Shown here piece after piece: positions 33,550 through 45,230 of a stretch of DNA of 64,000 nucleotides. This stretch comes from Ricinus communis (lineage: Eukaryota > Streptophyta > Magnoliopsida > Malpighiales > Euphorbiaceae), in contig NC_063262.1 of the NCBI RefSeq assembly GCF_019578655.1, positions 13,523,582 through 13,587,581 on the forward strand. The letters run 5' to 3'. Under the pieces are notes generated by a model. That model was not told the origin of the DNA. It saw nothing but the letters and a program-made list of their open reading frames with translations, and did no database searches. The stretch's first letter is position 1, and every line of letters starts with the position of its first letter. The position numbers were made by a program, and so were the translations under genes.

Positions 33550-35099
33550 TGCTTGTTTAGCTCTAGCAGGATAAGGAATCTTAGGTTGATATTCCTTGAC
33601 TGGAATTGATTTCACCTTTGTCCCTCAGTTCCCTATCCCATCGCCGCCTCAACCCGCACATCAATAGTGGCGCCATCAAAAACAGGGCTTAGAAGGAGCT
33701 GAACTAACTTACGAGCAAAGTGATGGCGTCATGTGCTCCCAAGTTAGACTCTGGTGCCTTGAGGCCCCGCCTCTCGGACAACATCTTAGAGATTTGGCCA
33801 ATAGGGATCTCCAAGTTCTGAATCGAGGCCTGCTAGTTCCTAAGTGCACTATCGTTTGTTGGAATCTCATCTCCGTAGACATCACAAACTTCATCATAAG
33901 CTCCTCTAAATTTGACTTCTTTTTGGTAGAGGGAGGAGCTTGCAAGCCTGTAATGTTGCCGCGCACACGATGACGCCTCTCGAAAACCAGTGGACCCCGA
34001 GCGTTATTGTTCCTCCAATCAAGTTGGGATGATTGCGCCACTTGTAAGGGCATTCCCATATAGTCAACCTACTCAACATCGGAAGACAAAGAAATTAGAT
34101 GGAAAGTAGTAGAGAATGAAGCAAACATACCTCCCGCAGACATTTCGTGACCGCGGGCCACCACAAACTCGCAGCCCAACGTCACTGCATGAACCCAAGA
34201 TCCGAGTTGGTCAATCTTCTTGGCTAGAAGCTCCACCGAGCCGCCAAGGCTGTAGAAGTCCACTTGGTTGACCACTTGTCTTCCTAGTCGGCTCCTCGAG
34301 GGATTGCCAACGATAGTTGTTCATGGCCATTTCCTCTATCAAGTTCAGCCCGCCGCATCTTACTGTTTAGCGCCCCACCTACTGCAGCATCCACCATCTG
34401 CCTCGTTGCAAGGTTCAACTTGCTGTAGAAGGTTTGAACCTGCATCCACACTGGCAATCCGTGATGTGGGCAACATCTCAAAAGATCTTTAAACCTCTCC
34501 CATGCATCGTACATGCTTTCATCATCAAATTGTACAAAAGAAGATTTGTCATTTCTAAGTTTAGCAGTTTTAGCAGGAGGAAAATACTTATATAAAAAAT
34601 TTTCAGCCAACGCCCTCCAGGTAGTAATCGTTTGTTGTGGAAGGGATTGCAACCATCTTTTAGCTCTGTCCCTCAAGGAAAATGGAAACAATCTTAGCCG
34701 AATGGCGTTATCGGTTGTTCCATTTATCTTGAATGTGTCACAAATCTCTAAAAAATTAGAGATATGTGCATTGGGATCCTCACTGGGCAATCCTCCAAAC
34801 TGCACGCTCTGCTAGATCATCTGGATCACGTTGGCTTTTATTTCAAAATTGTTGGCCGCTACAGCAGGTCTGACTATACTAGTTTTCATCCCTTCCAAAG
34901 ATGGTCGAGTAAACTCGTACATCATCCTCTGATCCTCATCGGCCTGGGGGTTGAGGTTCTCCATCGCGTCAGTTCCTTGAACCTGAACTATAACTCCGTC
35001 CTCTTCCTCAACTGCTTGCAAACGTCATCTTAATAATCTGAGAGAGCACTCCGGGTCAGATAAGGGTGCTATGGGATCAGGGTTAGAGGTCCTGGTCAT
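33550..35099 (-). pseudogene. Gag of element C
   Basis: Start ATG at 35099 (MTRTSNPDPIAPLSD). An early TGA lies in LLR-RLQAV, and a TAG at 34812-34814 where element D has CAG (MIQQSMQFGG). The long piece 34805-34284 is the capsid: [81 protein letters not shown]. After 34284 several frameshifts break the knuckle region (34070-34230) and the spacer ELMMKFVMSTEMRFQQ (about 33880). Gag forms the particle and packages RNA; this copy is broken. Confidence 0.85.
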
Positions 35100-35249
35100 A
35101 TACTACCTGAAACCGACAACCAAACAACCACCAACCAATCAAAAATAATATAACAATAAATAATAATAAAAAAATAAATAATAAATGAATAAACAAATAA
35201 TGACTAAATTAACACAAAAACAATTCACTTTAGTTCACCGTTAGTGTCC

Positions 35250-35267
35250 CCCGGTAACGGCACCAAA
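35250..35267 (-). promoter_or_regulatory. Primer binding site (tRNA-Asp type, decayed) of element C
   Basis: Minus strand reads TGGTGCCGTTACCGGGGG, about five bases inside the LTR end. Two or three changes from the tRNA-Asp complement TGGCGCCGTTGCCGGGGA, all transitions. Confidence 0.8.
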
Positions 35268-35271
35268 AACT

Positions 35272-36722
35272 TGATGGTCTATTTATGCAACCTACACCTA
35301 AAGCAGTGAACCTACCGATGCAGCTTAGCACTAGTGAGTATCAATGTCGTATCCCTAAAGATCGAGTGAACCTAGAGTTACTACTTTTTGCTATGTTATC
35401 TAGTCTGAAATAGGGTGTGAAAGTTCTAACGTTACCTGCTAATGGTTATGAGTGCAAATAAGTAAATGAAGGACAACGAACAATCAAAGAAAACAATTGC
35501 AAAGAGAGAAACAAACCCAAAAGGGGGCCTAAGTGATGGAATTCTAAAAATGGATTTTATGGATTGCCGATCTTACTTACCCGTGCCTAAATCCTGAATT
35601 GAACCCAGTTCCTCTCTTGAGCTTACCGAGTTCCTAAACCTGCACTAACCTAATGGAATCTCTTCCTATCGGATTACTACAGATTAGCATTAAGCATGAT
35701 TTAAAACTATTGAGAGTTATTAATTCTTAATCCGGCGAGTAAATCAACCTTATCTCTAAGTGTTAACTACTGGTTCTTACTATTCAATATCCAATTGTAA
35801 CAAGCATTTCTCAATGTCAAGAAACAACCCACAAACAATTAATTCAACATCTCAAATTAACTGAATCAAACTTTTATTAGTAAATAGTAAGAAGATTGCA
35901 AGAATGACAATTACAAATCTAACAATTAAGCATAATCCATCAACAAAGGTGAACCCCAATGGGTTCAAAAGATCTAGCTACTCATGTTCATGGTTAAAGC
36001 AATTAAGAAACAAAATAAGGAAAAGAAAATTAAAGGCATGTACACCCTTCTCTTTCAAGTTGAATGAAACCCTAATTTAGCAAATTCGAAATCTTCGAAC
36101 TACTGAATGCTGCCTCAATGCCTCATGAGTTTGCTCTTGATCTTTCAATTCAACATATCCAATTCAATTGATGAATTTGATCACTCAAGGTCTACAATCA
36201 GGTATAAGAAACAATTGATTAAGTGTCTTGGAATTGATCCCAAAATTCATGTCCTTTCCAAAAGAACTCAAAATTGCCTATATAGTTGATCATAGGTTAG
36301 TGTTATGATGAACACGGTGCATCCAGCAAGGCGTCTTGAATCTGTGCGGTGGATCTATTATGTCTCTCCAAGTCAAGCCGCGCCAAGCGGCAGGGTCGAC
36401 ATCCCGTCCGGTGGTGGTTTTGTTTCTGTTTTTAACAATGAAAATGGCCTGATTCGGGGATAGCCTGATACTGATAGCTTCTAAGACGCCATAGGAGTCG
36501 ATCAGGTCTGGCCTCAACCCGGGTGCTAGTCTCCTCACCTAATTTGATGAATTTTGGTCCGTAATCACACGTGATTTCCCTCGATTATTGATGGTGTCCT
36601 TCAAAAATGACCTGAAATGAGAAAGGAAACAAAAGACATGTGATTCTAGCATAAAACGGGATAATCATGCATAAAAATGTAAACAATCGGGCATGAAAAC
36701 ATGTGTAGTATAATGCTTATCA
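35272..36722 (-). repeat. 5' LTR of element C
   Basis: Pairs with 27348-28816; most of it differs by scattered substitutions only, but 36290-36540 bears almost no resemblance to 28382-28645. TATA-like box on the minus strand at 36277-36285. Confidence 0.9.
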
Positions 36723-36727
36723 ATCAT

Positions 36728-37209
36728 TGTGACTTGTGTGCAGGTCATGTATTTCATTGTAGAACACCATAGGCTCAACTCTGACCAAATTTACCTACCC
36801 TTACCTAATCCCCATTACATCCCATATAAAGACCTTTTAACATGGTTGTTGACTCTCCATAAGTGGTAGGAGTAGGATTTAAGAGCAAGCATATAGTAAG
36901 TAAGTAGTAAGATTTGATGCATTGAGCGATTTAACACTATCCTTTAAACACTTTGAGTGACTTAAAGTGAATCCGGTGAGGAGTTGGTTTTGAATAATTT
37001 TGTTGAGGACGATTTTGTGAATTATTGGCATCTTGGTTGTGATACTTGAATTGATTGCCCGTTTCTTTTGTTTGACTTACGCTTGTTAAGGATATGTCGC
37101 GGGAGCTCTCTAGCTTGTCCGCCGGGTTTAAGTATTGTTCCTTAGTGGTTTATTTTTCTTATTTTACTTTTGATTGCTTAAGGACAAGCAATGAGCTAAG
37201 TGGGTTTTT
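36728..37209 (+). other. Non-coding 3' spacer of element B (part 2)
   Basis: Continues 27347 across element C. No open frame. Just before the 3' LTR is GGACAAGCAATGAGCTAAGTGGG (37173-37204 region), a degenerate form of the family's pre-LTR polypurine wording. Confidence 0.55.
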
Positions 37210-38600
37210 TAATGTGCGTGAAATACACACATCTAAATGGGATTTTTAAGATTGATTTTATGGACATTTGGATGTGAATTGGTCCCAACACTCACCCTGT
37301 CGTTTATGTGCATTAGGTTCAAAAGAAGTCAAAGAATGATAAAGGGAAGAATTGGAGCATAATTGGACGCCAAAGCAAGACAAGCTAAGTAGCATATGCT
37401 GGCCGAAACCGTGTTCCCAACTGCCAAACTGCTTTGGATGCATTAGACATCAAAGTAGAAGAGGCGTTAGGGAGCACGACCTCCGGTAACACGGCCAGGA
37501 ACAGCCAACCTGTTCCCAAACCGACGCCATGTGTGCATGTGATGGGAATTAATTTAAAGAAAAAGAGAGGAAGGAAAGGAAAGGAAAGGCGAGTTGGGAG
37601 CGAACCGTCCTAAACCTAATATTTCTCTCTCTAAGAGTTTTTGAAATTTGAACCAAGGAAAAGGAGACTTGGATCAAGGTTTCAATCGGATTCCCTTCAA
37701 AGATTGAAGATTGGGGCGAGGTTTGTTGATTGGTTTTCAAATCGAGGGAAGAGGAACAAGAATCGATTCAATTCAAGCAAAGAATTGTGGTTTACTATTC
37801 TCGTCCAAGGGTGAATCTGTTCTCTACCTTTACTCTTTGTTGTAATTGTATTCTTGTGGATTTTGATAATGAACATGATTAGCTAGATTGATTAAACCCA
37901 TTGGGATTTCTTTATTATGTTGGCTTAGTATTATATTGTTGGATTGTTTGGGTTAGTTTTGTATTCATCTTGCTTTCAGTATTAATAAGATAATGCATTA
38001 TTCATGAGACGTTGTGAATTATGTGTTTAGATTGCTTTGTGTGATTGAGAAATCCATTTGGCAATTAGAATTTTGAATAGCAAGAACTGGTTAATAATCG
38101 CTTAGAGATAAGGATAATTAACTAGCAAGATTAAGAATTAACAAAGCTTAATAGAGGCGGATTAAAGCTTAATGCTAATTTAAGAATCAATCGTTAGGAA
38201 TAGATTCCAACTTTAGGTTATTAGATTTAGGAATTCGGTTATCTCGAGAGAGAAACCGAATTCGGTTAAGAATTCATCCACGGGTAGCATAATTAGACTC
38301 ACCAATCCTTTATCTTTTGTTTGATTGCCAACTAGTTTAGGTTCCCTTTGGGTTTGCTTTCTTGTCTTGGTTATTTTATCTATCAATTACTCCTGCATCT
38401 CCCTTAGAACTTAACTTGTAACTATTAGTTAGTTTAGAAATTATTCATCACTCATTTTAGGTTAATATTATAAAGAACAAAGGAGTAACTCTGGGCTTTC
38501 ACTTTCCCGAGGAAGACGACCTTGATACTCGCCATTAGTGCTAGACTACATCGATAGGTGCACTGCCTTAGATTGTAGCTAACACAAGTAGCACACATCA
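37210..38600 (+). repeat. 3' LTR of element B
   Basis: 1391 bp, TAATGTGCG...CACACATCA (the first TG is changed to TA). 37370-37560 is scrambled relative to the 5' LTR segment 23600-23830; the remainder matches closely. Confidence 0.88.
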
Positions 38601-38605
38601 GGCAC

Positions 38606-39368
38606 ATCATCACTTTCACTATGTGCTTCTTCTTGATCTTCATCTTCACTTAGAGCATCATTTTCATCTAAAGCTCTAGTGCTTGCCTTGAGTGCTAGGG
38701 CGTTCTTCTTCCCTCCATCTCTATCAAATTCATCTTTCACTAGACACATCTAATGGATTAAAAGCTTACCAATGAGAACATCCGTTGGAATCTTCCCAAG
38801 GTCTTTGTTTGCTTCTTCAATGCTAGCCACTCTAGCACCATACTTATCCAAAGGAAGACTCCTAAGGATCTTGTTGTTGATGTCCACAAGCTCATAATGC
38901 TTGCCAAGTTTCCTTATGTTGCTCATGATCATGAGTAGTCTATTGGTCATGTCGATGATGGATTCATTTGGCTTAATCTTAATATTTCATATTCGGTGAT
39001 GTACATTTGGATCTTCTTTGACTTAATTTGCCTTCATGATAGTTTTTTCAAGATGGTCCAAATTTGATGAGCCGTGTACAATGTTACACTCTCCCGCATT
39101 CTTTGTTAGATAGAAAACCTATAAGAATGGCCATTGCTTGCTTATTTTTATGATTTTGCTTCTTATGAGCATTTACCCATCTTCTCTAGGAAGAATTTTT
39201 TCTTCACCATTCTTAATTTTGTAGGAGCCTTCCATTCCTCTACAACATGGTCCCGCACCTTAATGCCATATGAATCCAAATAGATTTTCATACGGAATTG
39301 CCAAAAGGCATAGTCAAAAATCTGTTAAAGTATGGCTTGAGATGTTGAGCTCCTTTATTGGTTGCCAT
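38606..39368 (-). pseudogene. Gag N-terminal half of copia element 1
   Basis: Start ATG at 39368 (MATNKGAQHLK). Then, with frameshifts, FDYAFWQFRMKIYLDSYGI and, in the open piece 38950-38750, MSNIRKLGKHYELVDINNKI and LRSLPLDKYGARVASIEEAN. The layout (W.FRM near the start, then DNNKILRSLP) is that of SIRE-type gag. The gene continues at 23420 on the other side of element B. Confidence 0.7.
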
Positions 39369-39409
39369 TGATCTTTACACTCGCAATGAAGCTTCTAAAT
39401 GAGTGAAAA

Positions 39410-39421
39410 AGCTCTAATACC
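39410..39421 (-). promoter_or_regulatory. Primer binding site (initiator tRNA-Met, one change) of copia element 1
   Basis: Minus strand TGGTATTAGAGC beside the LTR end; the canonical TGGTATCAGAGC has a C at the seventh base. Confirms that 39425-40574 is the 5' LTR of the element lying to its left. Confidence 0.75.
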
Positions 39422-39424
39422 ATT

Positions 39425-40574
39425 TATTGTCCCCTAGAACCAAGAAGGGGGATTGAATTGGTGAGTTCATATCGTAAGAAATAATCAAAGTATGCAAACA
39501 CAAGGATCTTAAAACAAGATTGAGGAATTTAAATGAGAGTTAAGATTAGAGAAATTGACAAAAAGGTCCATAGTGGTTTGGGCAACAATACTTTCTAGGT
39601 CCACTCCTCAAGATCTCACTTGAGTATTCCACTATAATCAAACTTGATTACAAACCTTTGGGTTTTAGCAAGCTCACCCAATAACTGGTGTTTTTACAAG
39701 CTAACACGAAAGCTCTTCCTTTAGTGAATCAATCCCTCATTAAGTCCCTTGACCCGTGAGTATTAATGGTTACTCAAAAACCAATTTCTTATGTTTTTAA
39801 TACCTAGACTCACACAACAACCCTTTTTGTTTAGTTGAATAAAGGAACTCAACTTAATACACTATATAAAGTAGGAATTATGTATAGAAAGTTGAGAAAT
39901 AAATTTGCAAGAAATTGGGCACTAGTAGATTCAGACACCTATATATTGTGTCCTTATGAATGGTACTTATAATCATACCAACTCTTAAAAAGACATTACA
40001 AATAGCCCATGGCTCATTAAATGCAAACCTTGATGATTTGGCAAAAGTTGCTTTCTGCCTCAAAAGCGCTCTCGCACTTTCTGAAAAGATTCACTGGGAC
40101 TCCAACGGCTCTAGACACGTGGCATTACAAAAGCGGTTATCTCTACAATAGTCATGACTTAGCATTAATGGAAAAAACCATTGTTGCACCATAGTAGCGC
40201 CCTCGCGGATGCCTTGTCTGTGCTCAAAAGCCCTCATGCATCTCCTCGTATAATCTACTACCATTTCAATGTTCCTGTCTTGAATTAGGCCGCCATCGCC
40301 CTTCTAGTAGTGAAGACTTATTAATTGTAAGGTGTCCTCATGTGATTATTGTTTTATTAGGGGGTCTCTACACTTGGATGGTCAACTTGACCATGTGAAA
40401 AGCGCCCTTGCGCTTTACGGGTCTTTCGTAAACCTTACTTGAAAAGCTTAAAACGCTTTTGCCTTAACTTTGAACCCTTAATGCACTGTCATATAGACAC
40501 TCAAACACTTAGTTAGCAATACTCGATTTGGGTGTTAAGATCAAAATAGAGATTAATTGGCCTTTAGGTCAACA
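39425..40574 (-). repeat. 5' LTR of copia element 1
   Basis: About 1150 bp, from TATTGTCCCC (TG changed to TA) to TAGGTCAACA. It matches 46854-47932 in both end sequences and internal phrases (CCAAGAAGGGGGATTGAATTGG). Carries short GC words such as AAGCGCTCTCGCACTTT and AAGCGCCCTTGCGCTTT at 40058-40450. Confidence 0.8.
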
Positions 40575-42364
40575 AGCTGTATAAATGGCATTTAGCAATA
40601 AAGACATATATTCAGTGTGCTCAAAATGTTTATGATATTTAAAGTTCAAAGTTGTAAAACCAAAATAAAGTGCAATGGTGAATGTTGATACAAAACAAAG
40701 TTCCAAAAAGTTAAAGCATAAGAGGAAGTTAATCTAATCAAAAGTTTTTGGGGCCCTCTATTAAATCATCCATCCTCTCATCCAAATCAGCTTCCAGACC
40801 CTAAGTCCGAAGAGCAGACAACTGAAGTATTAAAGTCTCAATCCATTGCTAGTGGGAATCCATCTACCCTTGCAAGCCCTCGTGGTCTCTCTATGAAAAG
40901 AAAACCCAACGGATTAGACATTGCATTTCATAACATAACATGGATACACTCTGTACATTTTTTGTTTTATGGTTTTATTTAATTACCTCTCACACGACGA
41001 ACTCGTCAAAGCAGGGCTCGTCATACGGTGCTCAAATTGGTCTCTCTAGATATGTATAATTGCATGTGTATATGTATTACTAATGTTTTAGGAAGTAAAG
41101 TAGTGTAAAGCAATAAAGAAGAAATAACTCACATGCGCTCAACTGGTCGAGGTAAACTTTGGAGGAATGCTTGACTCTACAGTCATTCGATGGTCTACCA
41201 TACTAGAAGGGCTCCAGTATGACACGGTTGGCTCTTGGACGAATGGGATACTCCTTGGGATCATGTTTGACATCACCATGGGAGGTGCCTCGAAAGCAAC
41301 GATACTCAACCAAAAATACGAATGGCCTTAGGACAACAAGCTCACCACCCCTCTTCTAACTTAGAAACTAGAGGAGCACCAGGACACGAAAATTAAAACA
41401 CGGGAGTATTGCTTAGACAACTATATGATAATAGTCAAATAAAGCAAGAATGGTGAGAATAGTACTTGACTAATGGTATCCTTATCCAAAGGCACGAGTC
41501 CCAGCAGGTGGGTCATGAAAAGCGTATAGTTTATCCTCTCTGACCTAATAGTGAGGTCCTCAAGATAATCATATCCCTTGAGGCACTCCGCCAGCTCCTC
41601 ATCAGCTAGTTTAGTCGTTTAAAACATAGATAGAGGTGGTGACATGGGAAATTGTTGCTGATTAGGCCTTCTCTCCCAACCGTAAATCCGCTTGCCTAAG
41701 TACTATACTCGGCAAGCAGGACCAGTAAGGAGTATCATCCTATGTTCAGTATTTGTGGTAGACAACATATAGGGATCCTAATAACAGCGGTCCCCAAGCT
41801 AGTCACCGTGAATCTGAAAACACAAAATAAGTAATCGAACTTTAATTTTATAAATCAAACTAGTATGTCTTCTTTTTACCTAACTCAGGATGAGGAGTTA
41901 GTCCACATGTGATGCACATGGACCTACGCCCACTCTAGGGAGATGCTCTTGCTCGAACCCTAGTGGCTCAGACTTAGGAAAGCCTAAGAGGTGTTGATAG
42001 GCTGAGAACCTACCAGGAGGCCGAGCTCTAAGGCCCATAACTACATTCAAGAAATCAATAAAAATGTAAAAATAAGAAAATAGGAATGCACAAACGAAAA
42101 GAAGAACTTACGTGTATAGCATGCTAGAAGCGAGGAAGCCTCTTACTCCTATGGATCGTGATGCCCATCTGCTAAAATATGCTAGTCCAGCAGACCCCCA
42201 ATTATAGGATGAGACTAGGTCAAATTCCCAAGGGGGCTAAATAATGCAAATTCAGTGAGTTCCCCGAGTCGTAGAACATGGTGGTCCCGAATAAGTAGAC
42301 CATAAAGGATCAGACAATCTGGTCAACCTCTTGTGTAGTGGAGTGGGATGCTCTAGTATGCTAG
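40575..42364 (-). pseudogene. Eroded frames resembling a plant mobile domain protein (C-terminal part)
   Basis: No intact ORF, but coherent minus-strand phrases: MVYLFGTTMFYDSGNSLNLH (about 42305-42246), KRIYGWERRPNQQQFPMSPP (about 41690), LADEELAECLKGYDYLEDLT and INYTLFMTHLLGLVPLDKD (about 41610-41480), GGELVVLRPFVFLVEYRCFRG (about 41350). The first fits the 'Y-L-G-T-F-x-D...YL' core of the plant mobile domain (PMD, aminotransferase-like) found in MAIL1 and in transposons. The N-terminal part would be 45560-45231, beyond an insertion. Assignment is tentative; it may be part of a Mutator-like or retroelement passenger rather than a host gene. Confidence 0.35.
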
Positions 42365-45230
42365 ATGATAAATTATAAATAATTATACTTATTGTGTTCA
42401 ATTCCCTTATATTTTGATTGGGTGGAATTCAACTTAAAGACATGTTTTAAAGCATCACTTGTCAAAAATTAAGTCTTTTGGAGGAAAAGTGAAAATTTAT
42501 GGAGAAGGTCATTTTCAACAAGGCGTGACCACGCCCTACAATCTGTGAGCTGCTGGAATCTGTTGAAGAGAATTTCAAATTTTTTAGTTAAATTCGTGGT
42601 GGACCCACTTTTATATTATTTCCTTCTTTTTGGAAGTGATGGATAAGAAAAACTATCTCCTATATTGTTTATGATTTTATTTGTTTAGATTTCCTTTATC
42701 TTAGCCTTCCTTGTGGGACTAAGATTATATAGGAAGTTTGTTTTTTTTTTTTGGATAGGGATTATCTTATTAGGGTTTAGGTTTGACTTCCTATATAAGG
42801 AGGCTAGTTTTACAAAAGGAGAGAAACATGGCTTTGAGCTTTTATATTTTATATTTTCTTCCTCTATTCCCTACAACTCTTGTGATTTTTTAATCCACCA
42901 TGTGTGGTTAAGCTTTTAATTTTTGGTTCAAGAGTGAATAAATTCCTATTGTGATTTTGTGAGGCTTTGTGCTTAACATAATTTCTTCTTTAATTCAAGT
43001 ATTTTTTATTTTTTATTTTTATTGTTTATGAATTTTTAATATTGATTGAACTGACGACTGATGTGCGTGGAATACACACATCTAAATGGAGTTTTTAAGG
43101 CTGATTTTATGTACATTTGGATGTGAATTGGTCCCAACACTCACCCTATGTGTTTGTTTATGTGCTTTAGGTCTAAAAGAAGTCAAAGAGTGATAAAGGA
43201 AAGAATGAGCGCGAATTGGGCGCAAAGTTCTTAGACACAAGGTTGTTTATTTGCGATCCCTAATCTCCCGAACATGGTCGGTGTTTTAACTTTCTTGGCA
43301 GGCAGTCTCCCAACACTAACCAACCAAACCAAACCCGCTGGGTGCGTGCGTCAAAGAAAGAAAGAAGCGTAAGGAGCACGACCATGAGAAAGAACAACGC
43401 ATTACGTGGGGCGGTCCAAACATGTCACCGGCCAGATGTTTCTCCACACGGGACACGGGCATCAAAGTGTTCGCGTGGACGAATTAATTAAAAGAAAGAA
43501 AAGAGGAAAAGAAAAGGAGAAGCTGGGAGAACGTCCAAACAAACCCTAATTTTTCTCTCTGCATGGTTTTCCGATCGTCGGAACCAAGGAAAAGGAGACT
43601 TGGACTAAAGGTTTCAACGGATTGGAGGGCGAGTTCTAGTTGATTGGTTTCAATCCGAGCAAGAGGAACAAGAATCGATTCAATTCAACCGAGAGGAATT
43701 GGGGCTGTTTACTCTCATCCAAAGGTGTAATCGGGTTTCTACCTTTACTCATTGTTGTAATTGAATTCTTGTGGGTTTTGATAATGAACATGTTTAGCTA
43801 GATTGATTAAATCCATTGGGATTTCTTTACTATGTTGGCTTAATATTATATTGTTGGATTGTTTCGAGTTAGTTTATATTCCTTTCTTTTCGGTCAAGAT
43901 TAACAAGATAATGCATTATTCATGAGGCCGTTGTGAATTATGGTGTTTAGATTGCTTTATGTGATTGAGAAGTCCATTTGGCAATAGATTCTGAATAGCA
44001 ACTAAGTTAATAATCACTTAGAGATAGGATAATTAACTAACTAGCGGATTAAGAATTAACAAAGCTTAATAAGGCGGCGATTAAAGCTTAATGCTAATTT
44101 AAGAATCAATTGTTAGGAAGAGATTCCAACTTTAGGTTATTAGGTTTAGAATTGATTATCGAGAGAGAAACGGGTCGGTTAAGAATTCATCCACGAGTAG
44201 CATAATTGGAGTCATCAATCCTATATCTTTTGTTTGATTGTCAACTAGTTTAGGTTCCCTTTGGGTTTGCTTTCTTGTCTTGGTTATTTCATTTATCCAT
44301 TTATTCTTGCATCTCCCTTAGAACTTAGCTTGTAGCTATTAGTTAGTTTAGAAATTATTCATCATTCATTTTAGGTTAATATAACAAAGAACAAAGGAGT
44401 AACTCTGGGCTTTCACTTTCCGAGGAATACGACTCGATACTCTCATTGTGGCTGACCGCACTTGCTTAAGTAGTTGAAATGAATAGCAGCCATCAACGAC
44501 TCAATTTGATATTGATTTTTCTATTGCTATCCTTGAGCTTGTGATTCGTAATTGTCATGAACGATTGACACAAGTAGCAAGGAGTTGGCTTATGTGTGTG
44601 TGATTGCGGCCTTTCTGAATCATAGCTTGCATGATAGGCTCTAGGGAAATAAACGAACAAGATTAATTCAATTGTAGCTATCTCGATTAATTAATATTGG
44701 TTTAGTCATTCTCATTATTCTTAATGCTATCATTGAGTTGATATGGAATGCTTTCGTGCCCAGTTAACTAATGGTAAGTTTTGATTTGAATGCTGGGTTT
44801 GAGTTAATTATATTAGGAGAATTTACACTTATTGCGGCTTTTCCAAATAAGTAGACCAAGTACTTCAATAGAAAATTTGATATTTAAGCCTATGATCATA
44901 ATTGCAATTGGATGGAATTTGCACTCTTGAATTGGAAATTTGGTAAGATTGATTTTTATTTACTTCAATATTCAGCTTTATTATTTTTTTGTTTATTTAT
45001 AATTTTAGTTCAATCATTCAAAACCCCTTATTTTTGTTATTTAACTTTGAGAAGCTATTCACATTGGTTCCCTTAGGATTTGACTTGGTTTCACTATTTC
45101 TACGAGTTAGTTTAGGAAAATCAATAATTTATTTTGAAGGGCTTCGACAACCCGTTCACTACACAACAAGTGTTCTTGTGCATAGAAAAGAACCTTAGTA
45201 GGTTGATAACGTACTAGTCCCGACCATCAG
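42365..45230 (+). repeat. LTR-like block of an unassigned family, split by a solo LTR
   Basis: Separates the two PMD-like pieces. It begins around TGATAAATTATAAATAATT and has a plus-strand TATA-like box TATATAAGG at 42792-42800, followed by T-rich leader sequence. The second part, 44501-45230, is LTR U5-like, with CGACAACCCGTTCACTACAC near 45148. No coding frame. The exact ends are uncertain, and I found no clean target duplication. Confidence 0.4.
43054..44500 (+). mobile_element. Solo Athila-like LTR with target duplication ACGAC
   Basis: LTR 43059-44495 (1437 bp) starts TGATGTGCGTGGAATACACAC and ends AGCCATCA; ACGAC precedes (43054-43058) and follows (44496-44500). Same family as 21064-22490. 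Sequence at 43200-43660 and 44420-44490 is garbled relative to its relatives, much more than the rest. Confidence 0.88.

Larger units (their letters stand above)
27343..36727 (-). mobile_element. Athila-like element C (minus): gag-protease-ORF1 without pol, complete ends
   Basis: LTRs 27348-28816 and 35272-36722 (1469 and 1451 bp), both TGATGGTCTATTTATG...GCTTATCA. Perfect 5-bp target duplication ATCAT (27343-27347, 36723-36727). Primer site beside the right LTR, polypurine tract beside the left one. In element sense: gag 35099 to about 33550, protease 33492-32857, a short conserved tail, the AAGAAGCGCCTTTGGGAGGCA block (about 32510), a GC-rich word cluster (32010-32260), ORF1-like region (31490-30240), spacer, LTR. 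There is no RT, RNase H or integrase. Total 9375 bp; inserted in element B. Confidence 0.92.
23421..38605 (+). mobile_element. Athila-like non-autonomous element B (plus), split by element C
   Basis: 5' LTR 23426-24890, tRNA-Asp-type primer site 24897-24914, short gag-derived ORF 25067-26224, spacer to 27347, element C (27348-36722) inserted, spacer 36723-37209, 3' LTR 37210-38600. Flanks GGCAT (23421-23425) and GGCAC (38601-38605) are a 5-bp target duplication with one change. Without element C the unit is about 5.8 kb. It lacks capsid, RT, RNase H and integrase. Inserted in gag of copia element 1; the copia gag resumes at 38606. Confidence 0.9.
1810..40574 (-). mobile_element. Copia element 1: SIRE/Maximus-like, minus strand, split by at least four later insertions
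   Basis: Pieces in consistent order and orientation: 5' LTR 39425-40574, primer site next to it, gag 38606-39368, gag zinc knuckles at 22496-23420 and 20894-21063, pre-integrase at about 12000-12590, RT 10918-11465, RNase H near 10310-10620, 3' ORF 1830-3097. Gaps between pieces are filled by elements with their own LTR ends and target duplications (3648-10209, about 12591-20893, 21064-22490, 23426-38600). Phrases such as MDMKSAF, YGLKQAPRAWY and YVDDIVFGATNE are of the SIRE type. The 3' LTR is not seen; the left end abuts the Tat fragment. Confidence 0.8.

Noticed and set aside
42713..42919. A hydrophobic 68-codon frame that could be taken for a small membrane protein
   Set aside because: It lies just before and across a TATA-like box in an LTR-like block, is T-rich and has no homologue in the window.
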